Source of the DNA: HNR sp040400085
Lineage (GTDB): Bacteria > Actinomycetota > Actinomycetes > Actinomycetales > Microbacteriaceae
DNA: 64,000 nucleotides
Assembly (NCBI GenBank): GCA_040400085.1
Contig: JBBAQX010000020.1
Span: 9,627 to 73,626 of the forward strand
Reading direction: 5' to 3'
Shown here: in pieces, positions 1 through 9,306 of the stretch
How the letters are laid out: each line of letters begins with the position of its first letter
Numbering within the stretch: the first letter of the stretch is position 1
The notes under the pieces: generated by a model
Told to the model about the DNA's origin: nothing
Databases searched by the model: none
What the model saw: the letters and a program-made list of their open reading frames with translations, nothing else
Position numbers and translations under genes: made by a program

Positions 1-654
1 GATCCCGACCGTGGGGTCTGCGCCGCTGATGTGGGTGTCCTCGAGATCCTCCAAGATGAGGGTGGCCCCGATGAGCTCGGCAGCCGAGGCGGACTCCTGC
101 TCCCTGCTCTCGGTATTTCCGCCTCTGGCTCCGCGTGACATGGTGAGGATAACCACCTTGTCGCCTGCCGATCGATGGGCCGAGAGGATGCCGCCCGCTC
201 CTATCTCCACATCGTCGGGGTGGGCTCCGATCGCTAATACGACCTGCGGCTTCAGCGCTTCCCGGGCCGCCCTGCCCTTGGTGGCGAGCTTGATTGCGAC
301 CTGCACCAGCTCTGCCGCCGGGACGGGTTTGCGTAGAAACTCGTCTGCATGGCTGCGGAGAGCGGTGACGGAGTAGTCGAAGGACGCGTGCGCGGTCATA
401 ATCGCGACCGGCAGGTGGGGGTAGTGTTGCCGAATGGAGGCCAGCAATTCAAGGCCATTGACGCCAGGCATCTCGATGTCGGTGAGGACGAGGTCGGGTT
501 CGAACTCGGCGATCGCCTTCAGCGCATGTTGGGCATCCTCCAGTGGAAGAACCTCTGCATTCGCGCGTTTCTCAAGGATTGTGCGGGTCAGCATCAGAAC
601 ATCTGGATCATCCTCTATGACACAGATCCTGATCTTGGGGGCATCGCTTGGCAC
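1..654 (-). CDS. Response regulator receiver fused to PIG-L family deacetylase (partial, 3' end outside window)
   Basis: An open frame runs from a GTG at 654 through the window edge (218 codons, no stop). A GAGGAG ribosome site lies six bases before the GTG. Residues 1-120 form a CheY-like receiver domain: the acidic pair in VIEDDPD, the phospho-acceptor Asp in LVLTDIEMPG, and the conserved Lys in FLRKPV. From about residue 140 a GlcNAc-PI de-N-acetylase (PIG-L/LmbE) domain begins, with the zinc/catalytic motif AHPDD and a following GAGG. The family removes acetyl groups from N-acetylglucosaminyl substrates. The fusion suggests phosphorylation-controlled deacetylation of a glycan or glycolipid, which is inference. 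The partner kinase is not in the window. Confidence 0.85.
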   Translation of the reverse strand, partial: MPSDAPKIRICVIEDDPDVLMLTRTILEKRANAEVLPLEDAQHALKAIAEFEPDLVLTDIEMPGVNGLELLASIRQHYPHLPVAIMTAHASFDYSVTALRSHADEFLRKPVPAAELVQVAIKLATKGRAAREALKPQVVLAIGAHPDDVEIGAGGILSAHRSAGDKVVILTMSRGARGGNTESREQESASAAELIGATLILEDLEDTHISGADPTVGI

Positions 655-766
655 GGGCGTCTCCTCTTAGTTGTGGATCTTAACCTTCCTCGTTCAACGC
701 TATCGTCTTTGCTCAGTTAGGGGTAGTTAGGTTAGCGGTAATGCTGTCACTTTGGCTGTAACAGCT
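655..766. other. Short intergenic region
   Basis: 112 bases between the permease stop and the receiver/PIG-L start. A weak imperfect repeat (CTGTCA ... TGTAACAG) lies near 743-765. No clear terminator with a T-run and no small gene were seen. Confidence 0.4.
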
Positions 767-1675
767 TTATCCTTTAACGCCCGAACTTGCAACGCTCTCC
801 ACAATGTGGCGTTGGGCGAGCGTAAATATGACCAGCACTGGCACCGCGGCTACAACTGCCCCCGCCATGATCACGCCGTAGTGGGTCGTGAAAGCTCCCT
901 GTAGCTGGGATAGGCCGGGTTGCAGTGTGAGATGTTCAGGACTTAGCAATACGTAAACGGGCCAGATGAAGTCGTTCCAATTGCCGAGGAAGCTCAATAC
1001 AGCCAGGGTGGCCAGCGCAGGCTTGGCGAGCGGTAACACTATCTGGAAGAAAATGCGAAAGTCGCCTGCGCCATCAATTCGTGCGGCCTCTTCGAAATCA
1101 ATCGGTAAGCCGATGAAGAACTGTCGTAGGAAGAAGATACCGAAAACCCCCGCTGCTCCGGGGACCGTGACTGCCCAGATTGTGTCTATCCAGTTGAAGC
1201 TATCCACGATGAGGTAGTTCGGGATGAGAAAGACCACGCCCGGCACGAGTAGCGTAGCGATGATCAGTCCGAAGATAAATTTTTTGCCTCTGAACTCGAG
1301 CCGTGCAAGCGCGTAGGCGCCGGCGGAAGCTGTAACCAAAATGAGAATTGTTTGCATGGTTGCTGCGAGCAGACTGTTGAGGAACCACGTGAAGACGGGA
1401 TACTCTCCCGAGGTTAAAGTTTTATAAGCGTCGAGTGTGAAGGGATTGGGGATCGGGTTTGCTGAGGAGTTGATCGCGTCGAAGTCGCTTTTGAAGCTCG
1501 TGAGGAATATCCAGACCAGAGGAATAAGGATGATCAGTGCGAGAATAGTCAGCGACCCGTAAAGCGCTATCGTTGGTGCCTTCAATCGTCGGCGATGCCG
1601 TGTCGCTGTTGGTTTTGTTGCCTGCGTGTGCGTCAAAACCGTATCGCGGGGGGATGCGTATGCTTGTTTTGTCAT
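767..1675 (-). CDS. Carbohydrate ABC transporter permease, MalG type
   Basis: 302-residue inner-membrane permease with six predicted hydrophobic segments. It has the MalG-family EAA loop (EEAARIDGAG, about residues 190-200), where the ATPase docks. It pairs with the upstream MalF-type permease and binding protein to import a sugar or oligosaccharide. The ATP-binding subunit is not in the locus, as is common for actinobacterial sugar importers that share an MsiK-like ATPase. The ATG at 1675 was chosen because a GAGGA site precedes it at normal spacing. A start at 1702 would overlap the upstream gene by 17 bases. A LacI operator before the binding-protein gene likely controls it. Confidence 0.88.
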   Translation of the reverse strand: MTKQAYASPRDTVLTHTQATKPTATRHRRRLKAPTIALYGSLTILALIILIPLVWIFLTSFKSDFDAINSSANPIPNPFTLDAYKTLTSGEYPVFTWFLNSLLAATMQTILILVTASAGAYALARLEFRGKKFIFGLIIATLLVPGVVFLIPNYLIVDSFNWIDTIWAVTVPGAAGVFGIFFLRQFFIGLPIDFEEAARIDGAGDFRIFFQIVLPLAKPALATLAVLSFLGNWNDFIWPVYVLLSPEHLTLQPGLSQLQGAFTTHYGVIMAGAVVAAVPVLVIFTLAQRHIVESVASSGVKG

Positions 1676-1685
1676 GGTGTGTTCC

Positions 1686-2636
1686 TCAACTCGCTTTGTC
1701 ACGCTGGATGCGGAAGTTGATCACGCTGATAACTGCCAGGAACGCGAAGAGAACGTAGCTCATGGCGGATGCCGCACCCATTTGGTTTTGTGAGAGTCCC
1801 TGATCTGCGATGTACATGATTGCCGACTTCGTGCTTGTCCCGGGTCCTCCTCGTGTGAGCAAGTAGGACTGTCCAAACATATTCGCCGAGGCCAAAATTG
1901 TGACCGTTGAGACGAACATCATCACGGGTCGAAGGCCAGGGATAGTCACATTAAGGAATTGCTTCCACCACCCTGCCCCGTCGAGGGCAGCGGCCTCGTA
2001 GAGCTCAGCGCTGATGCCTTTGAGCCCCGCGAGAAGGATCACCGTGTTGAAGCCCATGGTCCACCAGATCGTGACCCCGACGAGCGATACCCATACCCAC
2101 GGCTCGTTTACCGTCCAGGGAATATCTGCCTCGATCCCAACCAGACGCAGGATGCTGTTGACGACTCCAAGCTGGGGGTCGAGCAGGTACCCCCAGATGA
2201 CACCAACCACGGCGACACCCAATACGTAGGGAGCGAAGAAGACTGCCCGAAATACGGTTCCTCCCTTGATTTTCTGATTAAGCAGAATAGCTACGAAGAG
2301 GGGGATCACAAGTAGGAGCGGAACGCTAAGCAGAGTAAATAATCCGGTTACGCCCATGCTGTTCCAGAACGGCTCGAACGTGAGCGAGCCGGGAGTGAAG
2401 AGCTGAGTGTAATTGTCGAGGCCGACGAAGGGCTTGTTCGGCAGGAGCGGATTCCACGTGTGCAGGCTGACCCAGATTCCGTATAGTGCCGGGGCCACAA
2501 TGAAAATACCGAAGAGGACGAGGAACGGCGTCAAAAAAAGGTATGCGATTCCGGTGCGTCGGCGTGTGATGGGCTTGCGGATAACGGCTTGCTTGTTCAG
2601 GTCGGTTCTCACGTTTGTTGCGACTGGACTAGCCAC
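1686..2636 (-). CDS. Carbohydrate ABC transporter permease, MalF type
   Basis: About 316 residues, with a first membrane helix near residues 20-45 (IAYLFLTPFLVLFGIFIV), a large periplasmic stretch, and the EAA motif ELYEAAALDGAG. This is the MalF/UgpA fold that forms the heterodimeric channel with the MalG-type partner immediately downstream. The GTG at 2636 is preferred because it overlaps the end of the binding-protein gene by only 8 bases. An ATG at 2690 would overlap by 62 bases. No strong ribosome site supports either, so the start is uncertain. The order binding protein, MalF, MalG is the standard operon for CUT1 sugar importers. Confidence 0.85.
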   Translation of the reverse strand: MASPVATNVRTDLNKQAVIRKPITRRRTGIAYLFLTPFLVLFGIFIVAPALYGIWVSLHTWNPLLPNKPFVGLDNYTQLFTPGSLTFEPFWNSMGVTGLFTLLSVPLLLVIPLFVAILLNQKIKGGTVFRAVFFAPYVLGVAVVGVIWGYLLDPQLGVVNSILRLVGIEADIPWTVNEPWVWVSLVGVTIWWTMGFNTVILLAGLKGISAELYEAAALDGAGWWKQFLNVTIPGLRPVMMFVSTVTILASANMFGQSYLLTRGGPGTSTKSAIMYIADQGLSQNQMGAASAMSYVLFAFLAVISVINFRIQRDKAS

Positions 2637-3942
2637 CGTATTGGCTCTTGTTCTGCTCGAGAATTTTGTCGGCCCGTGCTGCTGCATCATCGAGTGCCTG
2701 TTCGGGCGACTTCTTTCCGAGGATGGCTTCGTTCACTGCCGTGGCGAGCTCGGCCTCAGCGTTCGTGATTCCGGGGGCTGAAGTCTCGTATCGAGCGTAT
2801 GGGAGCTCGTCTATGAACGGCTTGAGATTCGGGTACTTTTCCAGCAGATCGGGCGAATTGCGTAAGGTGTTGTTGGCGGGTAGCTCGCCGGTCTCTGCCC
2901 AGCCTTCTGAGTTGTCGTTCATCCACTTTACAAAGACTGCGGCCGCGTCAGTCTTGTTCTTATCTTGGTTCTTGTTGTTGAGGAAGATCCAGTGGGTCGA
3001 GCTTGACCATACTGCCTTTTCTGTGCCGATTTGGGGGACAGGGGCCGCGCTCCAGTCTGTTTTCTGTAGGGCCTCGTTGGTTGTCTGCCACACACCGTTC
3101 CAGTTATAGGCGGTCTTGCCCGCAACGAGGGCATTGATGTTGCCGTCTGGTGCGACGTCGGCCGGGCTATAGCCTTTGGCTATGAGGTCTGTCATGTGAG
3201 TGAGCGCTTCTACGCCCGCATCCGAGTTAAATGTAGATTTACTGACATCCTTGTTATAGACCTCTCCCCCAAATTGCCAGAGGAGCGACTTGAACTGAAA
3301 TACACCCGTGAAGACGTAGCCGTCGACCCACTCGCCTTGTGTTCCGGCAGTCTTGAGAGTCTCCAGTGCTGAAAGGTAACTTTCTTTGTCAGAGGGAACA
3401 ACCGAGGGGTCTATTCCTGCCGCTTTGAGTACGTCATTGTTTATGTAGAGGCCGAGGGGGGTTACGCTCCAAGGGATTCCGTATTGATTCCCGGTATAGT
3501 TGCCCGCGGCGAAGACGCCGTCGGGGAAGTCTGTTTCTGAGTAGCCGAGCGAGCTGATTATGTCGTCGGTCGGCTGGATGAGTCCTTGGGCCGCGTAGGT
3601 CGCGATATCGTCGCCGTGCGCCACTGCGACGTCAGGCCCTTTGCCTCCTTTGACGGCTAGGGGCATCTTTGCCGATATATCGCCCCACTCCATGGGTACG
3701 TTTTTGACGGTGATGTTTTTGTGTTCTGAGTTGAACTTTTCTACTAGCTGAGGAACAATCTTGGGAGCCGCGCCTCCTGTCCAGCCATTCCAGAAGGTCA
3801 CAGTAACATCGGGTCCGGTGTAGTCACCTGTCGGACCGTTCGATGAATCGTTAGTGCTGCTTGATCCGCAGGCGCTGAGTGTGACCGCGAGACTGAGCCC
3901 CAGTAGTATCGCCAGGCCTCTGCTGAGGTGTCTTTTTCTCAT
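2629..3942 (-). CDS. Sugar-binding lipoprotein of CUT1 ABC importer
   Basis: 437 residues with a lipoprotein signal: basic MRKRHLSR, a hydrophobic run, and lipobox LSAC with the modified Cys at about 25, then a Ser/Asn-rich linker. The mature part has the features of extracellular solute-binding family 1 (VTVTFWNGWTGG at the start, FNSEHKNI, and the aromatic-rich hinge region WSVTPLGLYINNDVLKAAGI). It captures sugar at the cell surface for the MalF/MalG channel. The shared LacI operator with GH2 and GH43 genes suggests an oligosaccharide released from plant arabinan or galactan, but the ligand is not readable from the sequence. Confidence 0.9.
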   Translation of the reverse strand: MRKRHLSRGLAILLGLSLAVTLSACGSSSTNDSSNGPTGDYTGPDVTVTFWNGWTGGAAPKIVPQLVEKFNSEHKNITVKNVPMEWGDISAKMPLAVKGGKGPDVAVAHGDDIATYAAQGLIQPTDDIISSLGYSETDFPDGVFAAGNYTGNQYGIPWSVTPLGLYINNDVLKAAGIDPSVVPSDKESYLSALETLKTAGTQGEWVDGYVFTGVFQFKSLLWQFGGEVYNKDVSKSTFNSDAGVEALTHMTDLIAKGYSPADVAPDGNINALVAGKTAYNWNGVWQTTNEALQKTDWSAAPVPQIGTEKAVWSSSTHWIFLNNKNQDKNKTDAAAVFVKWMNDNSEGWAETGELPANNTLRNSPDLLEKYPNLKPFIDELPYARYETSAPGITNAEAELATAVNEAILGKKSPEQALDDAAARADKILEQNKSQYGG

Positions 3943-4039
3943 TGTGATTCTCTCCCTTGAGTTGTTCTGCGGGGGCTGCTCGCAGCCGACACGGATTGTT
4001 TATGAGGCGTCTTGTGAAAACTAACGCTAGATAAGGGAT

Positions 4040-4068
4040 AATTTACAGCGCTGTAATCTTCTTGTCAA
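4040..4068 (-). promoter_or_regulatory. Promoter with embedded LacI-type operator for the sugar importer operon
   Basis: On the minus strand TTGACA (4068-4063) is followed by a 17-base spacer and TAAATT (4045-4040), a good sigma-70-like promoter. The perfect 14-bp palindrome TTACAGCGCTGTAA at 4043-4056 overlaps the spacer and the -10 box. Bound repressor would block RNA polymerase. Near-identical palindromes precede the GH2 and GH43 genes. Confidence 0.8.
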
Positions 4069-4167
4069 TACGGCACAAATCCACCAAAAATTAGACGTAT
4101 GAATAACTGATATGTGGGAGACTAGCCACTGATAGGAACGTGGACGCACAAAAGGATGAGGAACGCA

Positions 4168-5172
4168 GTGGCTAAGGTTCGTTTGGAGGATGTTGCCCGG
4201 TTGGCTGGGGTCTCTATGAAGACCGTGTCAAACGTGGTTCGAGAGCATCCTAACGTGAGTGAAAAAATGCGCTCCAAGGTGCAGAAAGCCATTGATGAGT
4301 TGGGGTATCGGCCCAATGTGTTGGGGAGACGGCTAGCAACAGGCCGCAGCGGAATGCTCGCCCTTGCCTTTAGTGATGTGAGTCTTCCCTACTTTGCTGA
4401 GCTTGCAAGAGCATTTACCGTCGAGGCTGGGCGGAGGGGGTACCTCCTCCTCCTGGAGCAGACGGATGGAACGCTTGAGGGTGAGCGTGCCGTGATAGAA
4501 ACAAGCGAGGCGGGACTTGTAGATGGGATCATCTTTCAGCCGACTACTATGTCGTCGCTCGAGATAGCTCAACATCGCGAAGATGTTCCTCTGGTGATGC
4601 TCGGAGAGGTTCCGGCTCCCCTGAGCGTTGACCGAGTGATGATTGATAACGTCGAGGCCGCAGAGGCCGCCACTGCTCACCTTGTTCGTTCTGGGCGTCA
4701 AAGAATCGGCTTTGTCGGGCATGAGGAAACTCATTTGTCTTCGACATCAAGTCAGCGTCTCATGGGTTATCAGCAAGGCCTTGAACGTGCCGGGCTCGCG
4801 GTTGATATGTCTCTCATTATTCCCAGCCGCAGTATAAGCGCAAAGGATGCTGCTGTTGCGGTTGGAAAAGCATTGGATGGCGGGGTCCGTTTCGATGGTT
4901 TTCTATGCAGGGATGACCTGGCTGCTATTGGAACTCTGCGCGCCTTGCAAGAGAGGGGCTTGGAGGTCCCTGGCGACGTTGCTATCACGGGTTGGGATGA
5001 CATTTCCCTCGCCTCGCTTACTTATCCGAGTCTGACTACCGTGGCGGCCGATACAACGGCACTTGTTGTGCGCGCCCTCGATCTTTTGGAGGAGCGTATT
5101 GAGGGTTACGTGGGCCTTGGGCGACATGAACTGGTTCCTTATTCCCTCGTTGTGCGGGAGAGCGCCCCATAG
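4168..5172 (+). CDS. LacI family transcriptional regulator
   Basis: 334 residues. The N-terminus is a classic LacI helix-turn-helix and hinge (VRLEDVARLAGVSMKTVSNV, then ELGYRPNVLGRRLATGRSG). A periplasmic-binding-like effector domain follows (DGIIFQPTTM, GRQRIGFVGH, DGFLCRDDLAAIGTLRAL, AITGWDDI). It lies divergent from the sugar importer and just upstream of the GH2 gene, and three related palindromes flank this locus, so it is the probable local repressor released by a sugar. The GTG at 4168 has GAGGAA at suitable spacing. An in-frame ATG at 4156 has poorer spacing. Confidence 0.92.
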   Translation: MAKVRLEDVARLAGVSMKTVSNVVREHPNVSEKMRSKVQKAIDELGYRPNVLGRRLATGRSGMLALAFSDVSLPYFAELARAFTVEAGRRGYLLLLEQTDGTLEGERAVIETSEAGLVDGIIFQPTTMSSLEIAQHREDVPLVMLGEVPAPLSVDRVMIDNVEAAEAATAHLVRSGRQRIGFVGHEETHLSSTSSQRLMGYQQGLERAGLAVDMSLIIPSRSISAKDAAVAVGKALDGGVRFDGFLCRDDLAAIGTLRALQERGLEVPGDVAITGWDDISLASLTYPSLTTVAADTTALVVRALDLLEERIEGYVGLGRHELVPYSLVVRESAP

Positions 5173-5189
5173 GTCAGAAAACAAGCATT

Positions 5190-5203
5190 TTACAGCGCTG
5201 CAA
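5190..5203. promoter_or_regulatory. LacI-type operator upstream of the GH2 gene
   Basis: TTACAGCGCTGCAA differs by one base from the perfect palindrome at 4043-4056. It sits between the regulator stop and the GH2 start, so it may repress the glycosidase and stop read-through from the regulator gene. Confidence 0.7.
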
Positions 5204-5223
5204 ATTTGCGACACACTATATGT

Positions 5224-7071
5224 ATGCAACTCAACGATGATGCGTCGGCGGCTCCCCCCATGCGGGCTAGCACGCAGGACGGAACCTACCCACGACCCCA
5301 ATTGATTCGTCCGCAGTGGACCGATCTTTCCGGCCCCTGGGCTTACCGAAACGATGATGCGGATGCGGGCCTTGCCCTTGGTTGGCACAAAGGTTTTGAC
5401 TCCGATCTAAAGATCACAGTGCCTTACCCCCCAGAATCGCCATCCTCAGGAATTCATGACACCGGATTTCACTCAGTAATTTGGTATAGCCGTCAGATCA
5501 CCCGAGAAGAGATCGGGCGCAGTGGGTTAGGATGCGGCTTCGCGAATCGTCTCTTCGTGCGCTTCGGAGCCGTCGACTACCGCAGCAAAGTCTGGCTTAA
5601 CGGTGTATTTCTCGGCGAGCATGAGGGAGGGCATACGCCTTTCAGCTTCGATGTAACGGAGGCAATTCACGATGGGGCGTCTCCTCAAACCCTCGTCGTT
5701 CGGGCGGAGGACGACCCACACGACGTCACCCAACCGCGCGGGAAACAGGACTGGCAGCTAGAACCTCACGTGATCTGGTATCACCGCACGTCCGGAATCT
5801 GGCAGCCAGTCTGGCTCGAATCCGTTCCGGCTGTTGCTGTTGAAAACATACGCTGGGGGTCAGACTTACCAGGGGCATCCGTCTCAGCGATGGTTAGGTT
5901 GACAGCAGCGCCGGCTCCCGGTTCTCGAGTGCGAATCGTCCTCAGCTATGACGGAACGCGGCTCGGCGAGACCGAAGTTCCCGTCACCCGGTGCGAGACC
6001 GAGGTTGTCATTCACTTGCCCGCACAGGCCAATGGGCAAAACTACGAGCATCTGCTCTGGAGCCCGGAGCATCCCCGGTTAATCGATGCCACAGTGACGC
6101 TTGAGGCCTCATCGAGTCAGGATGCTGTCTATTCCTATCTGGGGCTACGTTCCGTTGACGTTACCCGAGGCCGTTTCCTGCTCAATGACAGGCCGTACTA
6201 TATTCGTTCAGTGCTCAACCAGGGATACTGGCCTGAGAGTCACCTGGCGAGCCCTTCCGCTGATGCGCTCCGTACCGAGGCTCAGCTGATCAAGGACCTG
6301 GGATTCAACGCGACGCGCGTGCATCAGAAAATCGAGGACCCTCGGTTTCTGTTTTGGGCTGACAAACTAGGCTTGCTCGTCTGGGAAGAAATGCCCAGTG
6401 TGTTCGAATTCTCCACGGACGCAGTCAGGCGTGTCGTCGCCGAGTGGGAAGAAGTGGTTCGTCGCGACGTCTCGCATCCGTGCATCGTTACGTGGGTTCC
6501 TCTCAACGAAAGTTGGGGCGTGCAGCACATAGCCCACAGCGAGCAGGTGCAGCAATTTGCCCGCGCGCTCGTGAGCCTCACCAAAGCTCTCGACCCAACC
6601 CGACCTGTCGTCTCGAATGATGGTTGGGAGCACCTTGACTCGGATATTTGGTCCATTCACGATTATGAGGGCTCCGGCGAGGTGCTTGCCCAGCGCTATG
6701 CCGACGCGGAAGCGATCGCGCGGCTCTTCTTGGGGATTGGTCCCGCCGGTCGCCCGCTGCGGTTGTCCGACGAACCGGACCGTGGGCAACCCGTGATGCT
6801 CACCGAATTCGGCGGCGTCAAATACGAGGTTGGTGCCTCGATGGGGGATGCGTGGGGCTACACCTCGGCAACCTCCGAGTCCGACTTCTCCGCGCGTTTC
6901 GAGGCCGTCGTATCTGCCGTTCATCGGAGTACCGCCCTCGCCGGATTCTGTTACACGCAGCTCGCGGATACCCTGCAGGAGGCAAACGGTCTTGTTACTG
7001 AGTCTCGCGTTCCCAAGCTGCCGATTGAGCACATCCGCCAGATTGTGCAGGGTTCGCACCCTGGCCCATAG
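5224..7071 (+). CDS. Glycoside hydrolase family 2 protein (beta-galactosidase/glucuronidase-like)
   Basis: About 615 residues without a signal peptide, so cytoplasmic. It has the GH2 layout: jelly-roll sugar-binding domain (LSGPWAYRND ... WYSRQI, VWLNGVFLGEHEGGHTPFSFDV), an Ig-like domain, then a TIM barrel. The acid/base Glu is in VPLNESWGVQ and the nucleophile Glu in VMLTEFGG. It would hydrolyse a terminal beta-linked sugar from an imported oligosaccharide; the exact sugar is unknown. The ATG at 5224 is preferred to a TTG at 5206 that lies against the operator. No Shine-Dalgarno sequence is seen before 5224, and an ATG at 5260 is another option. Confidence 0.88.
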   Translation: MQLNDDASAAPPMRASTQDGTYPRPQLIRPQWTDLSGPWAYRNDDADAGLALGWHKGFDSDLKITVPYPPESPSSGIHDTGFHSVIWYSRQITREEIGRSGLGCGFANRLFVRFGAVDYRSKVWLNGVFLGEHEGGHTPFSFDVTEAIHDGASPQTLVVRAEDDPHDVTQPRGKQDWQLEPHVIWYHRTSGIWQPVWLESVPAVAVENIRWGSDLPGASVSAMVRLTAAPAPGSRVRIVLSYDGTRLGETEVPVTRCETEVVIHLPAQANGQNYEHLLWSPEHPRLIDATVTLEASSSQDAVYSYLGLRSVDVTRGRFLLNDRPYYIRSVLNQGYWPESHLASPSADALRTEAQLIKDLGFNATRVHQKIEDPRFLFWADKLGLLVWEEMPSVFEFSTDAVRRVVAEWEEVVRRDVSHPCIVTWVPLNESWGVQHIAHSEQVQQFARALVSLTKALDPTRPVVSNDGWEHLDSDIWSIHDYEGSGEVLAQRYADAEAIARLFLGIGPAGRPLRLSDEPDRGQPVMLTEFGGVKYEVGASMGDAWGYTSATSESDFSARFEAVVSAVHRSTALAGFCYTQLADTLQEANGLVTESRVPKLPIEHIRQIVQGSHPGP

Positions 7072-7100
7072 AGTTTCGTGTGCTCCCTTTCCAGGGATTT

Positions 7101-7154
7101 CGTTTGCCCTAAATAGTTAGATTGTGAGCGAAAGCGTACTATTTAGGGCAAACG
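7101..7154. terminator. Inverted repeat between convergent GH2 and GH43 genes
   Basis: Perfect 17-bp arms at 7101-7117 and 7138-7154 (starting CGTTTGCCCTAAATAGT) enclose a 20-base loop, 30 bases after the GH2 stop and 6 bases before the GH43 stop. The position fits a bidirectional terminator, although no T-run follows. Confidence 0.6.
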
Positions 7155-7160
7155 AGATGG

Positions 7161-9263
7161 TTAGACCGGCATGTGTCGCGCGTGGAGGCTCACGGCTCGC
7201 ACGCGCGTACACGTGCGCCTGCGCAGTGCGGCTCCCCCCAGTGCTGCGAGGCAGCCTATGACCCACAGCATGCCCTGATTCCCTCCGCCCGTTGCGGCGA
7301 GTGTCCCTGCTGCCTGGCCTAGCTCCGTCGTGCCGGGCAGCCCAGTCGCCGCCTTGTCCGCATCGCCCGGCGGCGGCGTCGGCGGGTCCGGCACCGGGTC
7401 GATGAGATCGTCCAGCGGCGCGAGCGTGCTCACTGTGACATAGTCGAACGTCGTTGCGAAGCCCGTTCCTGCCATCGAGACCAGGCCGATCTTGGCGTTT
7501 ACATTTGGTTTCGTCGTCCAGGTACCGGCTTCGTCCCACGTGACGCCATCAATGCTCGAATAGCCTGTGTACAGGAACTCCGTGTCGCTGTGCTGACGAA
7601 CGATGCGCAGGTAGGTGTTTTCGGCAACCGGTCCACCAACGGTGTTGCCGTATTCTGGATAGCCTGCGGGGACGGGGGATTCGCGTTTTGCGAACTCGTT
7701 TTGCCGGGTTTCCCAGATGGATGCCGTGACCAACTTAATAAAGTTGCCTCCGTCCGTATACACGACCAGGCCGCCCTGCACGTAGTTTTGACAGCATCCG
7801 TTAGCTGGCACCGAGAGATTCACCTTGGTGTCGAGCACGAACTCACCCTCGGGAGCGGGCTTGGTGAGAACGGCCGTCGGGTTGCTCGGATCGGGGCTGA
7901 GATCTCCGCCCTGCGTCTGCCAGATGAGAGAGCCGCCGCTCAGACTAATGCTGTTGGGATCGAGGGTCCCGGTATGCGACCACGAACTATCTAGCATCGT
8001 TCCCGAGAATTCGTCGGAAAGCGATGGGATGGGATCTCCCGTCGACGGTTGCTTCGTGAACTTTGGCACGTACGCCGTGTGCTGTCCCGGCTGCGCCGCG
8101 GGCCCGGGAATAGGTGATACGGATGGGCCGGAGCCTCCGCGGACAACGGGCCAGGCATCCTTCCAATCGAGAGGGTCCATCAGAAGCGGACGCTTTGTGT
8201 AACCGGTCGCGCCCGCGATATAGGGGTCTGCCCTGTCGACTCCGTGATACAGGATCCACTGCTGGCCGTCGTAGTCGGTGATCATGGTGTTGTGGCCGGT
8301 GCCGATCCAACGGTTTCCGTTTTGGTGCAGCACGGGGGTGCCTCCGACCCTGCCCTCGAGCAGTGAGACTCCGGCGCGATCAACGAACGGACCGGTCGGG
8401 CTCTGGGAACGCCCAGCGAAAACCGCGTAACCAGTTGCCGGACCTCCGCAACAATTCGTGGCGGAGCCTAGCAAGTAGTACCAGCCGTCGTGCTCCACGA
8501 TGGAGGTGGCCTCGTATCGGTTTGCGATAGTTACCTGCACCTCTGTCGTGGGATCGGTCGACAGCCCGTCGGCGCTAAGTTTGCGCACGAAAACGCCGCC
8601 GTGGTAACTGCCGAAGTAGATGTAGCTGGCCTCTCCTACCGTGAGCACCTCGGGGTCAAATGTCCAGCGACGGTCGCCGGGATTCTCAGGGGAGGTATCC
8701 TGTGGTTCAACGACGGCCTTGCCCGAGTCCGTCCAGGGGCCGGTTGGGGAGTTGCTCGTTGCGACCCCGATTGCCGATCCTCCGCCGGGGCCCGTGCTCT
8801 CTGTGGCGGTGTAATACAGGTAGTAGGTTCCGTTCTTGAAGACGACGTCAGGTGCCCACATGTCGCCGTTTCCGATCCAGGCTGGCTTTGTCGGTAGGGC
8901 CTCGTTGACGAATGTCCAATGCGTGAGGTCAGTCGATTTAAATGTTGGGATGCTGTAGAAACGCAGTGTGTTATCTGCATTTAGGATGTTCGAGTTGAGT
9001 GCGTCTCTCGTGCAGTAGAGGTACCATGACGGGTCTTCAGGGTCGTGCGAGCGGATTACGTCGGGGTCTGCGCATTGCTGCGCGCTGACATCGTCGGGTA
9101 GGGTGAGCGCTAGCGGGTTTGAGTAGCTGGGCGCCACGCTTGCTGCGTTAGCGTCGGCCACGGGTGGCTCGAGTTGCCTCGCGTGACCGGATGCCGCTCC
9201 CGCTGTTCCCAGCCCGACACCCGATAGCGCCACGCATAGGGCGATTGCTATTCCTGTCTTCAC
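7161..9263 (-). CDS. Secreted, probably wall-anchored GH43 arabinan-degrading enzyme
   Basis: 700 residues starting at a GTG (9263) with AGGAG five bases upstream. An N-terminal signal peptide (MKTGIAIALCVALSGVGLG) leads to a five-bladed GH43 domain. It has the catalytic base Asp in CADPDVI, the modulator Asp in DMWAPDVVF, the acid Glu in NRYEATSIV, and the loop His in GTGHNTMITD. This resembles endo-1,5-alpha-arabinanases. Residues about 415-615 form a beta-sandwich (DEFSGTMLDSSW ...). The tail has LAATG, a hydrophobic helix and arginines, a class E sortase (LAXTG) sorting signal. The operator at 9310 puts it in the same regulon as the importer and GH2 enzyme. Confidence 0.88.
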   Translation of the reverse strand: MKTGIAIALCVALSGVGLGTAGAASGHARQLEPPVADANAASVAPSYSNPLALTLPDDVSAQQCADPDVIRSHDPEDPSWYLYCTRDALNSNILNADNTLRFYSIPTFKSTDLTHWTFVNEALPTKPAWIGNGDMWAPDVVFKNGTYYLYYTATESTGPGGGSAIGVATSNSPTGPWTDSGKAVVEPQDTSPENPGDRRWTFDPEVLTVGEASYIYFGSYHGGVFVRKLSADGLSTDPTTEVQVTIANRYEATSIVEHDGWYYLLGSATNCCGGPATGYAVFAGRSQSPTGPFVDRAGVSLLEGRVGGTPVLHQNGNRWIGTGHNTMITDYDGQQWILYHGVDRADPYIAGATGYTKRPLLMDPLDWKDAWPVVRGGSGPSVSPIPGPAAQPGQHTAYVPKFTKQPSTGDPIPSLSDEFSGTMLDSSWSHTGTLDPNSISLSGGSLIWQTQGGDLSPDPSNPTAVLTKPAPEGEFVLDTKVNLSVPANGCCQNYVQGGLVVYTDGGNFIKLVTASIWETRQNEFAKRESPVPAGYPEYGNTVGGPVAENTYLRIVRQHSDTEFLYTGYSSIDGVTWDEAGTWTTKPNVNAKIGLVSMAGTGFATTFDYVTVSTLAPLDDLIDPVPDPPTPPPGDADKAATGLPGTTELGQAAGTLAATGGGNQGMLWVIGCLAALGGAALRRRTCTRVRAVSLHARHMPV

Positions 9264-9306
9264 GTTTTCTCCTGTTTCTCTTCGTTGAGATGCTGATGTT
9301 TCTTAA

